From Pelosinus fermentans JBW45 (GTDB taxonomy: Bacteria; Bacillota; Negativicutes; DSM-13327): a stretch of 64,000 bases of DNA. Numbering within the stretch: position 1 is the stretch's first letter; each line of letters begins with the position of its first letter. The notes beneath the pieces are model-generated. The model was not told the origin of the DNA and did no database searches. It saw only the letters and a list, made by a program, of their open reading frames with translations. The stretch lies in the NCBI RefSeq assembly GCF_000271665.2, contig NZ_CP010978.1:3812501-3876500 (forward strand), read 5' to 3'. The translations under genes and the position numbers were made by a program. Shown here piece by piece: positions 52,744 to 61,481 of this stretch.

Positions 52744-53047
52744 GTATGAAACACCTCTATTCTATCTTCTTGCTTTCATTATCTTCTCCAAAAGACCAAA
52801 ATTTATTTTATCACATTGACGTACCCTTGTATACAAAGAATTTTTGTGAATAAGAAAATGCTGACGCCCCTAAAGAAAATAAAACTAATTGCGCCTTTGT
52901 GGTTCATAACATATTATATTTTTCGCACTTAAAAACTCCTACTTGCTAGACTATAAAAAAAGATAACCATTTAGACGCTTATATCTAAGTGGTTACCTTA
53001 CAAACAAACGGATCTGATGACTACAGTCATCGTGACCCTAGTCTTTT
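52744..53047. other. Intergenic region with a decayed palindromic repeat
   Basis: It holds the permease promoter region, a half copy of the dispersed repeat at 52861-52912 (leader TAAAGAAAATAAAACTAATT then GCGCCTTTGTGGTTCATAAC), a TATTTTTCGCACTT tail shared with the copy near 59280, and the SDR terminator at 52954-52997. Confidence 0.7.
52954..52997 (-). terminator. Terminator of the SDR gene
   Basis: GGTAACCACTTAGA and TCTAAATGGTTATC pair with one mismatch around an 8-nt loop and are followed by TTTTTTT on the minus strand. Confidence 0.75.
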
Positions 53048-53827
53048 TTATTTTTTCTCTTTATGTACAATACCGCCTGTTGCCTGATGGGTAGGAGTGA
53101 CGGTTACCTCGCATATTTGTACATGAGCTGGTGCACTGGCTGCATAAACAACAATATCAGCAATATCTTCTGCTACTAATGGCTCAATACCATCATATAC
53201 ATTATCTGCTTGCTGCTGGTTGCCATGGAAACGAATTACACTAAAATTAGTTTCTACCATACCTGGCTGAATATTAGTTACTCGTATTGGAGTATCTACG
53301 ACATCCATTCTAAGTCCATCACTAATGAACTTAACCGCTGCTTTCGTAGCACAATATACCGTTCCCCCAGGATAAGCTATAATCCCTGCAGTAGAACCAA
53401 TATTAATAACATGACCATTTAAATTATGTTTTAACATCTCAGGAACAATCTTTCTGGTAAGATACAATAATCCTTTTACATTTGTATCAATCATAGCTTC
53501 CCAATCTGCTGGATCTCCTGCGTGAAGTTTGTCCAAGCCTCGGGCTAAACCAGCATTATTGACGAGTATATCAATTTTCTGCCAATCCAAAGGTAATGTA
53601 TCGATGAGTTCATTGACAGCCTTTTTATCTTGCACATCCAATTGCAGCGCCAATACTTCTGTTTGATACTTCTCTTTTATTTCATTAGCTACTTCTTGGA
53701 CCTTTTCTACAGTTCTTGCAGATATAATTAGTTTTGCCCCTGCTTTTGCAAATAACTCAGCGCAAGCTTTGCCGATACCACCGCTGGCACCACTAATAAA
53801 GACAATTTTATTTTTCAATGTTTTCAT
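53048..53827 (-). CDS. Short-chain dehydrogenase/reductase (YdfG-like)
   Basis: A 259-aa classical SDR. NAD(P)-binding SGASGGIGKA near the N-terminus, with Arg in the following SARTVEKV favouring NADP; NNAG, the catalytic Ser in NIGSTAGI, and YCATKAAVK with the Tyr-x-x-x-Lys pair. The closest functional description is the YdfG-type 3-hydroxy acid or serine dehydrogenase group, but substrate is not certain. It is divergent from the Crp/Fnr-type regulator, which may control it. Confidence 0.9.
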   Translation of the reverse strand: MKTLKNKIVFISGASGGIGKACAELFAKAGAKLIISARTVEKVQEVANEIKEKYQTEVLALQLDVQDKKAVNELIDTLPLDWQKIDILVNNAGLARGLDKLHAGDPADWEAMIDTNVKGLLYLTRKIVPEMLKHNLNGHVINIGSTAGIIAYPGGTVYCATKAAVKFISDGLRMDVVDTPIRVTNIQPGMVETNFSVIRFHGNQQQADNVYDGIEPLVAEDIADIVVYAASAPAHVQICEVTVTPTHQATGGIVHKEKK

Positions 53828-54027
53828 TCGACAAATCTCCTTCTACCTATATATCATTACCTCTACCTTGTTGGTTATCTTTCTACATAATTACTTAATT
53901 TCCTGCCATACCCCAAAAAGTGAAATAAAGATCAAACGTGATACAATCGATTCTGAAAATAAACTTTTTACTATGAATCATTCACGTTATAATATAAGTA
54001 AAAAGATTAAATAATTGAGGTATGACT

Positions 54028-54735
54028 ATGGATACATGTACAAATTCTCAAGAACATATCTGCGCGAGTATTGTTCCTATTTTCAAGATGCTGCATCTTA
54101 CGGAATTACAAAAAATTAATACCTTGATCAAGAAGAAAAGCTATGAAAAGGGTAAAATTCTTTTTACGAAGGGAGATCTTGCTAAGCATCTTTATATTGT
54201 GCGCTTTGGTCGGGTAAAAGTCTATGAAATGTCAGAAGATGGGCGACAGCAAATCGTGCGTCTATTAGAACCTGGTGATTTTTTTGGTGAACTCGCTTTA
54301 TTTATGGACGAACAACACTATTTTCTAAATGCAGAAACATTAGATGATACTGGAATTTGTCTTCTGTCTCGTGATGATTTAAAAATGATTATGCACCAAA
54401 ATCCAGAGATTTCAACCCGTATTATGCAAGCATTGACCGAAAGACTCGTTTATGCAGAAAAATTCATCAGCAATCTTACCTTACAAACCATCGAACAGCG
54501 CCTGATTACTTGGCTGCTCATTATGGGAGAAAAAGAAGGGGTTGTCACACCTCAAGGTATCCGACTCACCATTAACTTGCCAAGACATGAACTGGCTAAC
54601 TTATTCGGCACTACAAGAGAAACATTAAGCCGTAAGTTATCCAAACTACAAACAGAAGGTTTCATAACAATCATCAGCCCCAAACAACTGCTAATTCTCG
54701 ATAAACTAAGGCATCATTCTACACTGGATAATTAA
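54028..54735 (+). CDS. Crp/Fnr-family transcriptional regulator
   Basis: A 235-aa regulator. N-terminal cNMP-type beta-barrel (FTKGDLAKHLYIVRFGRVKV, GDFFGELALF) and C-terminal winged helix with HELANLFGTTRETLSRKLSK. Two N-terminal Cys (positions 4 and 12) plus one in GICLLS are present, but not the spacing of the FNR iron-sulfur site. The residues expected to bind cAMP phosphate in CRP are not all present. ATG 54028 is preferred over 54022 because GAGG then lies seven bases upstream. It is divergent from the SDR gene. Confidence 0.9.
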   Translation: MDTCTNSQEHICASIVPIFKMLHLTELQKINTLIKKKSYEKGKILFTKGDLAKHLYIVRFGRVKVYEMSEDGRQQIVRLLEPGDFFGELALFMDEQHYFLNAETLDDTGICLLSRDDLKMIMHQNPEISTRIMQALTERLVYAEKFISNLTLQTIEQRLITWLLIMGEKEGVVTPQGIRLTINLPRHELANLFGTTRETLSRKLSKLQTEGFITIISPKQLLILDKLRHHSTLDN

Positions 54736-54782
54736 CACTTGTCATTTACTACACCCTTTAAAACATATAAAACGAAGGAATG

Positions 54783-54855
54783 AACCGCAGAGGCGCAGAG
54801 AACACAGAGAAAAGATAAAAAGTACTCCCTCTGTGTTCTCTGCGCCTCTGTGGTT
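54783..54855. repeat. Dispersed palindromic repeat, subtype B (near-perfect copy)
   Basis: AACCGCAGAGGCGCAGAGAA with CACAGAG is mirrored by CTCTGTGTTCTCTGCGCC and TCTGTGGTT, one mismatch in 27 bp. The leader CCCTTTAAAACATATAAAAC precedes it, as at other copies. Confidence 0.9.
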
Positions 54856-54900
54856 AAATTTATTTCTTTGCAGTTTACTTTTTAAGCTATTAATAAAAAC

Positions 54901-54938
54901 AGCCAAGCTATCAATAATGCATCGGAGATAGCTTGGCT
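54901..54938 (-). terminator. Terminator of the second purine permease gene
   Basis: A perfect 12-bp stem AGCCAAGCTATC with GATAGCTTGGCT around 14 nt, followed by GTTTTTATT on the minus strand. Confidence 0.8.
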
Positions 54939-54943
54939 ATTTT

Positions 54944-56242
54944 TTAATGATTTAAAAGTCCAATTTGTATAAAGAACAGTACCATGAATAAATATAAAAT
55001 GGGATGAACCTCACGTCCCTTACCTCTCATTAATTTCAATAGAGGATATACAATAAAGCCAATACCAATACCGGTGGCGATACTATAGGTTAATGGCATG
55101 GACGCCACAACGAGAAAAGCTGGAAAAGCTTCTTCAATGTTTTGCCAATCAATATCACGTAAGCCATTCATCATAAAGAAACCAACAATAATAAGAGCTG
55201 GCGCCGTAACAGCTGGAACGCTCGACAACATTTTAGCAACAGGCGAGAAAAATAATGTTACTAAGAACAAACCCGCTACAACAACAGCGGTTAAACCACT
55301 GCGCCCTCCTACTGCTACACCTGCGCTCGACTCAATACAGGTAGCAGTGGGACTTGTTCCTAGCACAGCACCAGCAACTGTCCCTGCAGCATCAGCCAAA
55401 AAAGCACCTCTCGCATTTGGAAACTTTCCATTTACAAGAAGCCCGGCTTGCTCCGCCATCCCCAGTAGTGTACCCGTTGTATCAAATAAAGTAATCAAAA
55501 AGAAAGTGAAAATTACAGAATAAAGACCAGAATCTAAGACTCCCTGTACATCCAATTTCAGTAATGTATGCTCTAGGCCGCTAGGCATCACCACAAACTG
55601 AAACGGCAAGGACATAAAACCCATGAAATAAGCAGCGGCTGCTGTTACTAACATGCCAATAAACAACGCTGCCTTTACGCGATAAGTAAGTAATACTAAA
55701 GATACAACCAAGCCAATAACCGTCAATAAAGCAATAGGCTCAGACAGTTTGCCAAGAGTGACTAAAGTAGCAGGAGAATCAACAACAATTTTTGCACTTT
55801 GCAAACCAATAAAACAGACAAAAAAACCAATACCTGCGGTAATAGCGTGTTTTAAACTTGCGGGAATGGCATCAATCAAAATGGAGCGAAATTTGGTAAG
55901 AGATACTAATAAAAACATAATTCCCGATATAAAAACAGCCCCAAGTGCCACTTCCCAGGAATATCCCCCACCCTTTACTACACTAAAGGCAAAATAAGCA
56001 TTCAGCCCAAGTCCAGGCCCAATCACAATGGGGTAATTAGCAAATAACCCCATAATCAACGTACCAATTACACTACTTAAAATAACTGCCATAAAAACAC
56101 CATTAAAGTCCATACCAGTCAAACTTAAAACGGAAGGAATAACAATAACCGAATATGCTAATGTTAAAAAAGTTGTTATTCCTGCCAAAACTTCCGTGGA
56201 TATACTTGTCCCTCGTTCTCGCAGTTTAAATAATGATTCCAT
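54944..56242 (-). CDS. Purine permease, AzgA type, copy 2
   Basis: A 432-aa paralogue of the protein at 51445, equal in length and collinear. GPGLGLNAYFAFSVV and TSPTATCIESSAGVAVGGRSG replace the corresponding [10 protein letters not shown] and [11 protein letters not shown] segments; the changes at the substrate site (for example AYVESS to TCIESS) could alter purine preference. ATG 56242 has AGAGGTG upstream. Confidence 0.92.
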   Translation of the reverse strand: MESLFKLRERGTSISTEVLAGITTFLTLAYSVIVIPSVLSLTGMDFNGVFMAVILSSVIGTLIMGLFANYPIVIGPGLGLNAYFAFSVVKGGGYSWEVALGAVFISGIMFLLVSLTKFRSILIDAIPASLKHAITAGIGFFVCFIGLQSAKIVVDSPATLVTLGKLSEPIALLTVIGLVVSLVLLTYRVKAALFIGMLVTAAAAYFMGFMSLPFQFVVMPSGLEHTLLKLDVQGVLDSGLYSVIFTFFLITLFDTTGTLLGMAEQAGLLVNGKFPNARGAFLADAAGTVAGAVLGTSPTATCIESSAGVAVGGRSGLTAVVVAGLFLVTLFFSPVAKMLSSVPAVTAPALIIVGFFMMNGLRDIDWQNIEEAFPAFLVVASMPLTYSIATGIGIGFIVYPLLKLMRGKGREVHPILYLFMVLFFIQIGLLNH

Positions 56243-56678
56243 TTACAACACCTCTAAATTATATCTACGTAAGGCGACATTATAACATAGATTACCGTAT
56301 TATGTATACACCGAAATTAGCATTTATTCTCCTTATTGTTACGTATTCTCGTGAATTCTACCAATAGTAATCTCTTTGCCAAAACAAAGGCGTTATTTCA
56401 GTGATGATAGCCTTTATCAGCAGGACATTTGCATTTGTTGAAGAATATAGATTTTTAGAGTTTTTATTCCCTGACCTAGCTGCTCTTAGAATCTCCCTTT
56501 AAAATGGGTATTCTCTTAGAGCACTAGTACAACAAATACTGGTAATCAGCTTTTGGTATTTCATATTATGTATATTTTGTATTGATAAAACTCACATCTT
56601 ATGAATATGATTAGATATACGAGTGTTTGCTTCATCATTACTAATATGACATATTAAATATGGATATAGGAGGCTATT
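56243..56678. other. Gene-free region with an imperfect hairpin
   Basis: No coding sequence or known riboswitch was recognised. The most structured part is 56482-56522, where GCTCTTAGAATCTCCC and GGGTATTCTCTTAGAGC form an imperfect hairpin without a T-run, 160 bp before the phosphofructokinase. The rest is AT-rich and presumably contains promoters for the divergent permease and pfk genes. Confidence 0.5.
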
Positions 56679-57911
56679 ATGAGACTGATTGGCAAGGCAC
56701 TAATTGCACAAGGAGGAGGTCCTACTGCCGTTATTAATCAAAGCATGGCAGGAGTGATCGACGAGGCGCGAAAACATGATCAAATTACTAAAATCTATGG
56801 TGCTCTTAGAGGCGTAGAAGGCATCATCAATGAAGAGTTTATTGATTTAACCCAAGAAACTTCTCATAACCTAGAGCAAGTGGCGCACACACCATCATCT
56901 GCCTTATTTTCGACTCGCGTTAAGCCTGATGAAAATTATTGTAAATCAATTTTCAAAGTATTAAAAGCTCACGATATCCGTTACTTCTTTTACATTGGCG
57001 GCAATGATTCTGCCGATACCGTACATATTGTAAGTGAACAGGCTAAATTAGACAATTATGAGTTCCGCGCCATTCATATTCCTAAAACCATTGATAACGA
57101 TTTATTGGTCAATGACCATACACCAGGCTATAGCTCAGCTGCCCGTTTTGTTATGCAGGCATTTTCAGGAATTAATCTTGACATGAGAGCATTATCGGGA
57201 GTGTATATCGGTATCGTAATGGGAAGAAATTCCGGATTTTTAACGGCATCAGCTGCTGCTGCCCAAAATTTTCCTGATGATGGCCCTCATTTAATTTATT
57301 TACCAGAACGCCCGTTTATTATTGAACATTTCGTTGCAGATGTGCAAAAAGTATATCTGCAACATGGTTATTGTGTAGTATCCGTATCAGAAGGTATCAA
57401 AGATCCATCTGGCTCCCCCATTATAGTAAGTCTATTAAGAGATATCGAAAAAGATGCTCATGGTAATGTAACGATGTCTGGCACGGGAGCCTTAGGAGAC
57501 TTGCTCACACAGGCAGTAAAAGAAAAGCTAAAGATATCCAGAGTGCGCAGTGATACCTTTGGCTACATTCAACGTTGTTTCCTTGGCTGTGTTTCTGATG
57601 TAGATCAGAAAGAAGCAAGAGAAGCTGGTGAAAATGCAGTACAATTTGCTTTATCGAATAGCTGCGATGGTTCTGTGACGATTCATCGAGTCGGAGATTA
57701 TGTTGTAGAATATAGAATGACTCCTCTTGCAGAGCTGGCAGGTAAAACCAAACATATGCCGGACGATTTTATCAATGCTGCAGGAAATCATGTAACTAAC
57801 GCCTTCAAGGATTATCTTCGACCACTCCTAGGCTCCAATCTTCCCTCAACTAATCGATTAAAAGCCCCCAAAGTGCCTAAGATTTTAAAAGAAAATACTT
57901 TAAAAACATAA
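56679..57911 (+). CDS. 6-phosphofructokinase, probably pyrophosphate-dependent
   Basis: A 410-aa phosphofructokinase of the longer PPi-type group. The phosphoryl-donor site reads AQGGGPTAVIN and FYIGGNDSADT; the catalytic loop reads IPKTIDNDL, where Lys in PKTxDND is typical of PPi enzymes and ATP enzymes usually have Gly-Thr. GIVMGRNSGFLTA follows. It phosphorylates fructose 6-phosphate reversibly. ATG 56679 has AGGAGG upstream. The stop codon lies within the conserved leader of a palindromic repeat, so the last residues (LKT) are repeat-encoded. Confidence 0.87.
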   Translation: MRLIGKALIAQGGGPTAVINQSMAGVIDEARKHDQITKIYGALRGVEGIINEEFIDLTQETSHNLEQVAHTPSSALFSTRVKPDENYCKSIFKVLKAHDIRYFFYIGGNDSADTVHIVSEQAKLDNYEFRAIHIPKTIDNDLLVNDHTPGYSSAARFVMQAFSGINLDMRALSGVYIGIVMGRNSGFLTASAAAAQNFPDDGPHLIYLPERPFIIEHFVADVQKVYLQHGYCVVSVSEGIKDPSGSPIIVSLLRDIEKDAHGNVTMSGTGALGDLLTQAVKEKLKISRVRSDTFGYIQRCFLGCVSDVDQKEAREAGENAVQFALSNSCDGSVTIHRVGDYVVEYRMTPLAELAGKTKHMPDDFINAAGNHVTNAFKDYLRPLLGSNLPSTNRLKAPKVPKILKENTLKT

Positions 57912-57949
57912 AACGGATCGAACCACAAAGACGCAAAGGACACAAAGGG
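57911..57949 (+). repeat. Dispersed palindromic repeat, subtype A (left half only)
   Basis: AAACGGATCGAACCACAAAG and ACGCAAAGGACACAAAGG occur without the returning arm. The leader TTTAAAAACATAAAAC overlaps the pfk stop codon. Confidence 0.75.
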
Positions 57950-57979
57950 GTTATTTCTTTTTCCACCTATAAAATAAGG

Positions 57980-58020
57980 ATCTCCATTCATCTAATTTCT
58001 AGAAGAATGGAGATTTTTTT
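57980..58020 (+). terminator. Terminator of the phosphofructokinase gene
   Basis: ATCTCCATTC and GAATGGAGAT form a 10-bp stem followed by TTTTTT. Confidence 0.85.
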
Positions 58021-58108
58021 GTGACATTTTATAGAAGAATTTTTCTCTAAACTTAAGAATAACTTATCGCTTCATTTAGTTCTTGCAATTTCGTTTCTTG
58101 TTCTGCCG

Positions 58109-59074
58109 TCAAAGGTTTGGAAAAAAAACCGGATTTAATAAAACACTGCGATTATGACTATATTGAAATTCCAGGTTCATAATCACAGTAGAAATACGTT
58201 CCATTTCTGTTGATATAGTTGGATCACTTGTTCTTGTGTTTTTAATTTGTTTCCACATACTATCCAAAAGCTGCATCCCTGACTGTAGACCATACAGATA
58301 AAATGGCTTTTTGAAAACAAAATTCATAAAGAAATTTTCAATTAAGATGTCAGGTGTACAATAATTGACTGGTTCCATAACATCATCTTTTTGATCTAAA
58401 GAATCATAATTAGCATAAATAATTTCATTTAATTTCTGGCTAAAAGTATCATCTTGCGGCAAATGAAGAATTTTCTCAATTGTTTCTTTTAATCGTTGAA
58501 TACGTTCATCAATTGTTATCATTCTATACTGCAGTAAATCGATAAAATGATGCTCCAACTCAAAATAATAGCGCAAAGGATGATAAGAAAATCGCTGTTC
58601 AGGATATACATGAACAACTTCCTGATTTGCATGCACGATGATGGGTTCCTTTAGGGAGCGAATGATTTCTAAAGGCCTAACTCGACTAGCTAATTTGACT
58701 ACCGCAGGACAGCTAAAGCTTAAAGTCAACTCTCTCCCGCGAGAAGTATTCATCGGATAGCGTGGAAAAGTCTGACAGACTGTATCCAAATGGCTATGCC
58801 CAGCCTCTTCTTGTAATCGGCAAAGATGATTCTCCTCCAAAAACCAGCATCCACCCTTGGACTTTTTACGAATGTAAGCATATTCACCTAACTTCTGCTT
58901 CCCAGCAATAGGAATAAAAATCTTTGAAAATTCCTCTTCCTTCCCATTTTTCAAAAATAGCTGATAATTCCGATTATAACTTTCCTCGTCCATGGTTACC
59001 TGCCAATCATTCTGGCAGCATTGCCCACACATTTCACAAGAAAACTCATTTATAATATCCATATAGATATACAT
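58109..59074 (-). CDS. FliB-like flagellin lysine N-methylase family protein
   Basis: A 321-aa Cys-rich protein. CEMCGQCCQNDWQVTMDE (Cys13, 16, 19, 20), GGCWFLEENHLCRLQEEAG and DTVCQTFPRYPM reproduce the cysteine pattern of FliB, which methylates flagellin lysines, and of the wider CxxCxxCC family. Cys-rich clusters suggest a metal or Fe-S site. FliB is usually longer (about 400 aa). The frame ends just after an 8-base homopolymer (58121-58128); one extra base would extend the protein by a plausible 20-residue hydrophilic tail ending near 58060, so the present C-terminus may be a frameshifted state. Start at 59074 or the internal ATG at 59062. No flagellin gene is in the window. Confidence 0.75.
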   Translation of the reverse strand: MYIYMDIINEFSCEMCGQCCQNDWQVTMDEESYNRNYQLFLKNGKEEEFSKIFIPIAGKQKLGEYAYIRKKSKGGCWFLEENHLCRLQEEAGHSHLDTVCQTFPRYPMNTSRGRELTLSFSCPAVVKLASRVRPLEIIRSLKEPIIVHANQEVVHVYPEQRFSYHPLRYYFELEHHFIDLLQYRMITIDERIQRLKETIEKILHLPQDDTFSQKLNEIIYANYDSLDQKDDVMEPVNYCTPDILIENFFMNFVFKKPFYLYGLQSGMQLLDSMWKQIKNTRTSDPTISTEMERISTVIMNLEFQYSHNRSVLLNPVFFPNL

Positions 59075-59197
59075 CCTACAGCTCCATCCTACGATTATGA
59101 TTATGAGTGTATTTCTTCTTGATACTCCAACAAATTCCTGCTATGTCTGCTGAATAATCATAAGAAAAATATCTCGCATTCTTTTAAAACATAAAAA

Positions 59198-59265
59198 GGA
59201 ACCACAAAGACGCAAAGGGCACTCCTTTGTGTGCCGCGTCAGCGGCATTGTGCCTTTGCGGTTCA
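59198..59265. repeat. Dispersed palindromic repeat, subtype A (complete copy)
   Basis: GGAACCACAAAGACGCAAAG and the centre CACTCCTTTGTGTGCCGCGT are followed by CAGCGGCATTGTGCC and TTTGCGGTTC. It is close to the 21158-21257 copy, including the GCCGCGxCAGCGGC middle. Confidence 0.85.
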
Positions 59266-59312
59266 TAACATCCTATATTCTTCCACCTACAAAACTTATA
59301 AATTCTATAGAA

Positions 59313-59359
59313 AAGGGCCGTCAGTTGCAACAAGTTATGTGCTGTAACTGATGACCCTT
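59313..59359 (-). terminator. Terminator of the acetate transporter gene
   Basis: AAGGGTCATCAGTTACA and the returning arm TTGCAACTGACGGCCCTT pair with wobbles and are followed by TTCTATAG on the minus strand. The rest of 59075-59381 is the repeat copy and its flanks. Confidence 0.7.
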
Positions 59360-59381
59360 AATAATAAATATATAGGATTAC

Positions 59382-59987
59382 TTATTTAAAAATCCCAAAA
59401 GGTTTACCTGTAGGTAAAAAAGCTCTGCCAAAATGATGATTTAATACGACTGCAGCGGAACCATAGAAAGAAAACAAGGATATCGCAAGCTCCGTATAAC
59501 CAGCCACAGCATGCGCCCAATGAGCAGCGCCAAAGGCATCTAATGCTAACATTGCTAATAAAACATCAATTAATACAAAGATAATAAATAATACCTTATT
59601 GGTTTCCATCGAACCAATCGTCATAAACAGGGAAAAAATTAAATAACCAATAAATCCAAAACCAAGCTGTCCCATATCAATGCCATTCATGAGAGCTTGT
59701 CCGAAAACGCCTAGCTTTATTAACCAGCACGCTGCAACGGAAAACCAGAAGAAAGCATACCCAGCAAAAGCAGTTGCTCCAAAAATATTATTGTGCTTAA
59801 AATCCAGAGAAGCTGCCATTAATTGTGCAAAAGCCCCCAGAAATATAGCCCATGGAATCACGAAAGATAAACCGGTTGTAATTCCAAGTTTCTGGGTTGA
59901 CGCGACAAAAGTCACCATTGCCAAACCAAATAATCCCAAACTAGATGGGTCTGCTACTACGATTTTTACATGTTGCGTGTTATTCAT
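59382..59987 (-). CDS. Acetate/succinate uptake transporter (GPR1/FUN34/YaaH family)
   Basis: A 201-aa six-helix protein of the AceTr family. The family N-terminal motif appears as ADPSSLGLFGLAMVTF (usually NPAPLGLAGFG), with FAQLMAASLDFKHNNIFGAT and the F-AAG-type segment VAGYTELAISLFSFYGSA. It moves acetate, and in some bacteria succinate, with protons. ATG 59987 has AAGGAGG five bases upstream. The asparagine in the signature is replaced by Asp. Confidence 0.9.
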   Translation of the reverse strand: MNNTQHVKIVVADPSSLGLFGLAMVTFVASTQKLGITTGLSFVIPWAIFLGAFAQLMAASLDFKHNNIFGATAFAGYAFFWFSVAACWLIKLGVFGQALMNGIDMGQLGFGFIGYLIFSLFMTIGSMETNKVLFIIFVLIDVLLAMLALDAFGAAHWAHAVAGYTELAISLFSFYGSAAVVLNHHFGRAFLPTGKPFGIFK

Positions 59988-60219
59988 AAAAACCTCCTTC
60001 AATTTATACTATGCTAAGTTACCACATAACCAAAATTGGTGTCAATATGCTAAAATAAAATTACATATATTTTTGATACTATTAAGGAAAGAAAATTCGA
60101 ATTGGCAAAATAAGTACTTTATGCTGCTATAAAGTATGTCCTTCTTAAAAAGTTATTTGTATCTTTAGGAAGAATAGTATATTATATTAACAGTATTAAG
60201 TGAAGTGGGGAGGATGAAA

Positions 60220-61455
60220 ATGGCTCTAATTGTAAAAAAATTCGGCGGAAGCTCTGTTGCTACCCCTGAAAAAATTATGGCAGTAGCCCAAAGAGTTCTA
60301 CGCGAAAAAGGTTCTGAAGATAAAATGGTTGTAGTAGTATCGGCAATGGGAGATACTACAGATAATTTAATTACCCTAGCCAATACCTTAGTTGGACAAC
60401 CATATACATACGCTCGCGAAATGGATATGTTATTATCCACTGGCGAGCAGGTAACCATTGCTTTATTGGCAATGACCTTCAATAAATTGGGGCATCCAGC
60501 CATATCATTGACAGGCCCCCAAGCCGGCATTAAAACGAATAGTGCTTATACAAAAGGTAAAATTAACAATGTCAATCCAGTAAGGGTATTAGAGCAATTA
60601 GACAAAGGAAATATTGTTGTTGTCGCCGGTTTTCAAGGGTCGAATGCTGAAGGAGATATTCTGACCTTAGGACGGGGTGGTTCCGATACTTCCGCTGTTG
60701 CTTTAGCAGGAGCGCTAAAGGCTGATGTTTGTGAAATTTTCACTGATGTTGACGGTATCTATTCTGCTGATCCAAGGGTTGTACAAGATGCTCGTCGTAT
60801 GAAAGAAATAACCTGTGATGAGATGCTGGAAATGGCTAGGCTAGGAGCAGGAGTAATGCAGCCTCGCTCTGTAGAAATGGGTAAATATTATGGTATCCCG
60901 ATTCATGTACGCTCAACTTTCACCCAAGATTTGGGTACTTTTATCAGGGAGGTATGTACAATGGAAGAAAAAGAATTTATCATTAAAGGGGTCGCTCATG
61001 ACACCAATGTCGCCAAAATTGGAATATTGGGTGTACCAAATCGTCCAGGTATTGCTTTTAAAATCTTTTCAACCCTAGCAAAAGCAAATATTGATGTGGA
61101 TATGATTGTGCAAAGTATACGTAATACGGACAAAGATATTATCGATATGATCTTCACCATTGCACAACCTGATTTGCCTCAAACGAAGAAAATAGTCGAA
61201 GAGTTAGGCAAAGAAATGCAGGTTCTTGGAATTCTCATTGATGATAAGGTCGCCAAGGTATCAATCGTCGGCGCAGGAATGCTCGGCAGCCCCGGCATTG
61301 CTGCCAATATGTTCGGCGCTTTATCTGATGCTGAAGTAAATATCGAGGTCATTAGCACCTCAGAAATCAGCATCTCCTGCATCATTCAAGCTGATCGCGT
61401 AAAAGAAGCCGTAAACGCAATTCATGCCCGTTTCTTTCCTAACAATCCTGAATAA
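60220..61455 (+). CDS. lysC: Aspartate kinase
   Basis: A 411-aa kinase for the first step of aspartate-family amino acid synthesis. KKFGGSSVATPEKI, AGFQGSNAEGDILTLGRGGSD and TDVDGIYSADPRVV form the kinase domain; the C-terminal third contains two ACT domains (IGILGVPNRPGIAFKIF and VSIVGAGMLGSPGIAANMF) for feedback inhibition. ATG 60220 has GGGGAGG six bases upstream. No riboswitch was found before it, unlike lysA. A hairpin with TACTTTAT and ATAAAGTA arms lies at about 60114-60135. Confidence 0.93.
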   Translation: MALIVKKFGGSSVATPEKIMAVAQRVLREKGSEDKMVVVVSAMGDTTDNLITLANTLVGQPYTYAREMDMLLSTGEQVTIALLAMTFNKLGHPAISLTGPQAGIKTNSAYTKGKINNVNPVRVLEQLDKGNIVVVAGFQGSNAEGDILTLGRGGSDTSAVALAGALKADVCEIFTDVDGIYSADPRVVQDARRMKEITCDEMLEMARLGAGVMQPRSVEMGKYYGIPIHVRSTFTQDLGTFIREVCTMEEKEFIIKGVAHDTNVAKIGILGVPNRPGIAFKIFSTLAKANIDVDMIVQSIRNTDKDIIDMIFTIAQPDLPQTKKIVEELGKEMQVLGILIDDKVAKVSIVGAGMLGSPGIAANMFGALSDAEVNIEVISTSEISISCIIQADRVKEAVNAIHARFFPNNPE

Positions 61456-61481
61456 TACAAGAAAAATACTAACAAAATGAA

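Noticed and set aside
53828-54027. Crp/Fnr binding site between the SDR gene and its divergent regulator
   Set aside because: Only partial half-sites were seen; no TTGAT-N4-ATCAA or TGTGA-N6-TCACA palindrome could be placed.
52744-56678. Purine riboswitch upstream of either AzgA permease
   Set aside because: Both upstream regions were read on the minus strand and none contains the conserved loop and junction pattern of the purine aptamer.
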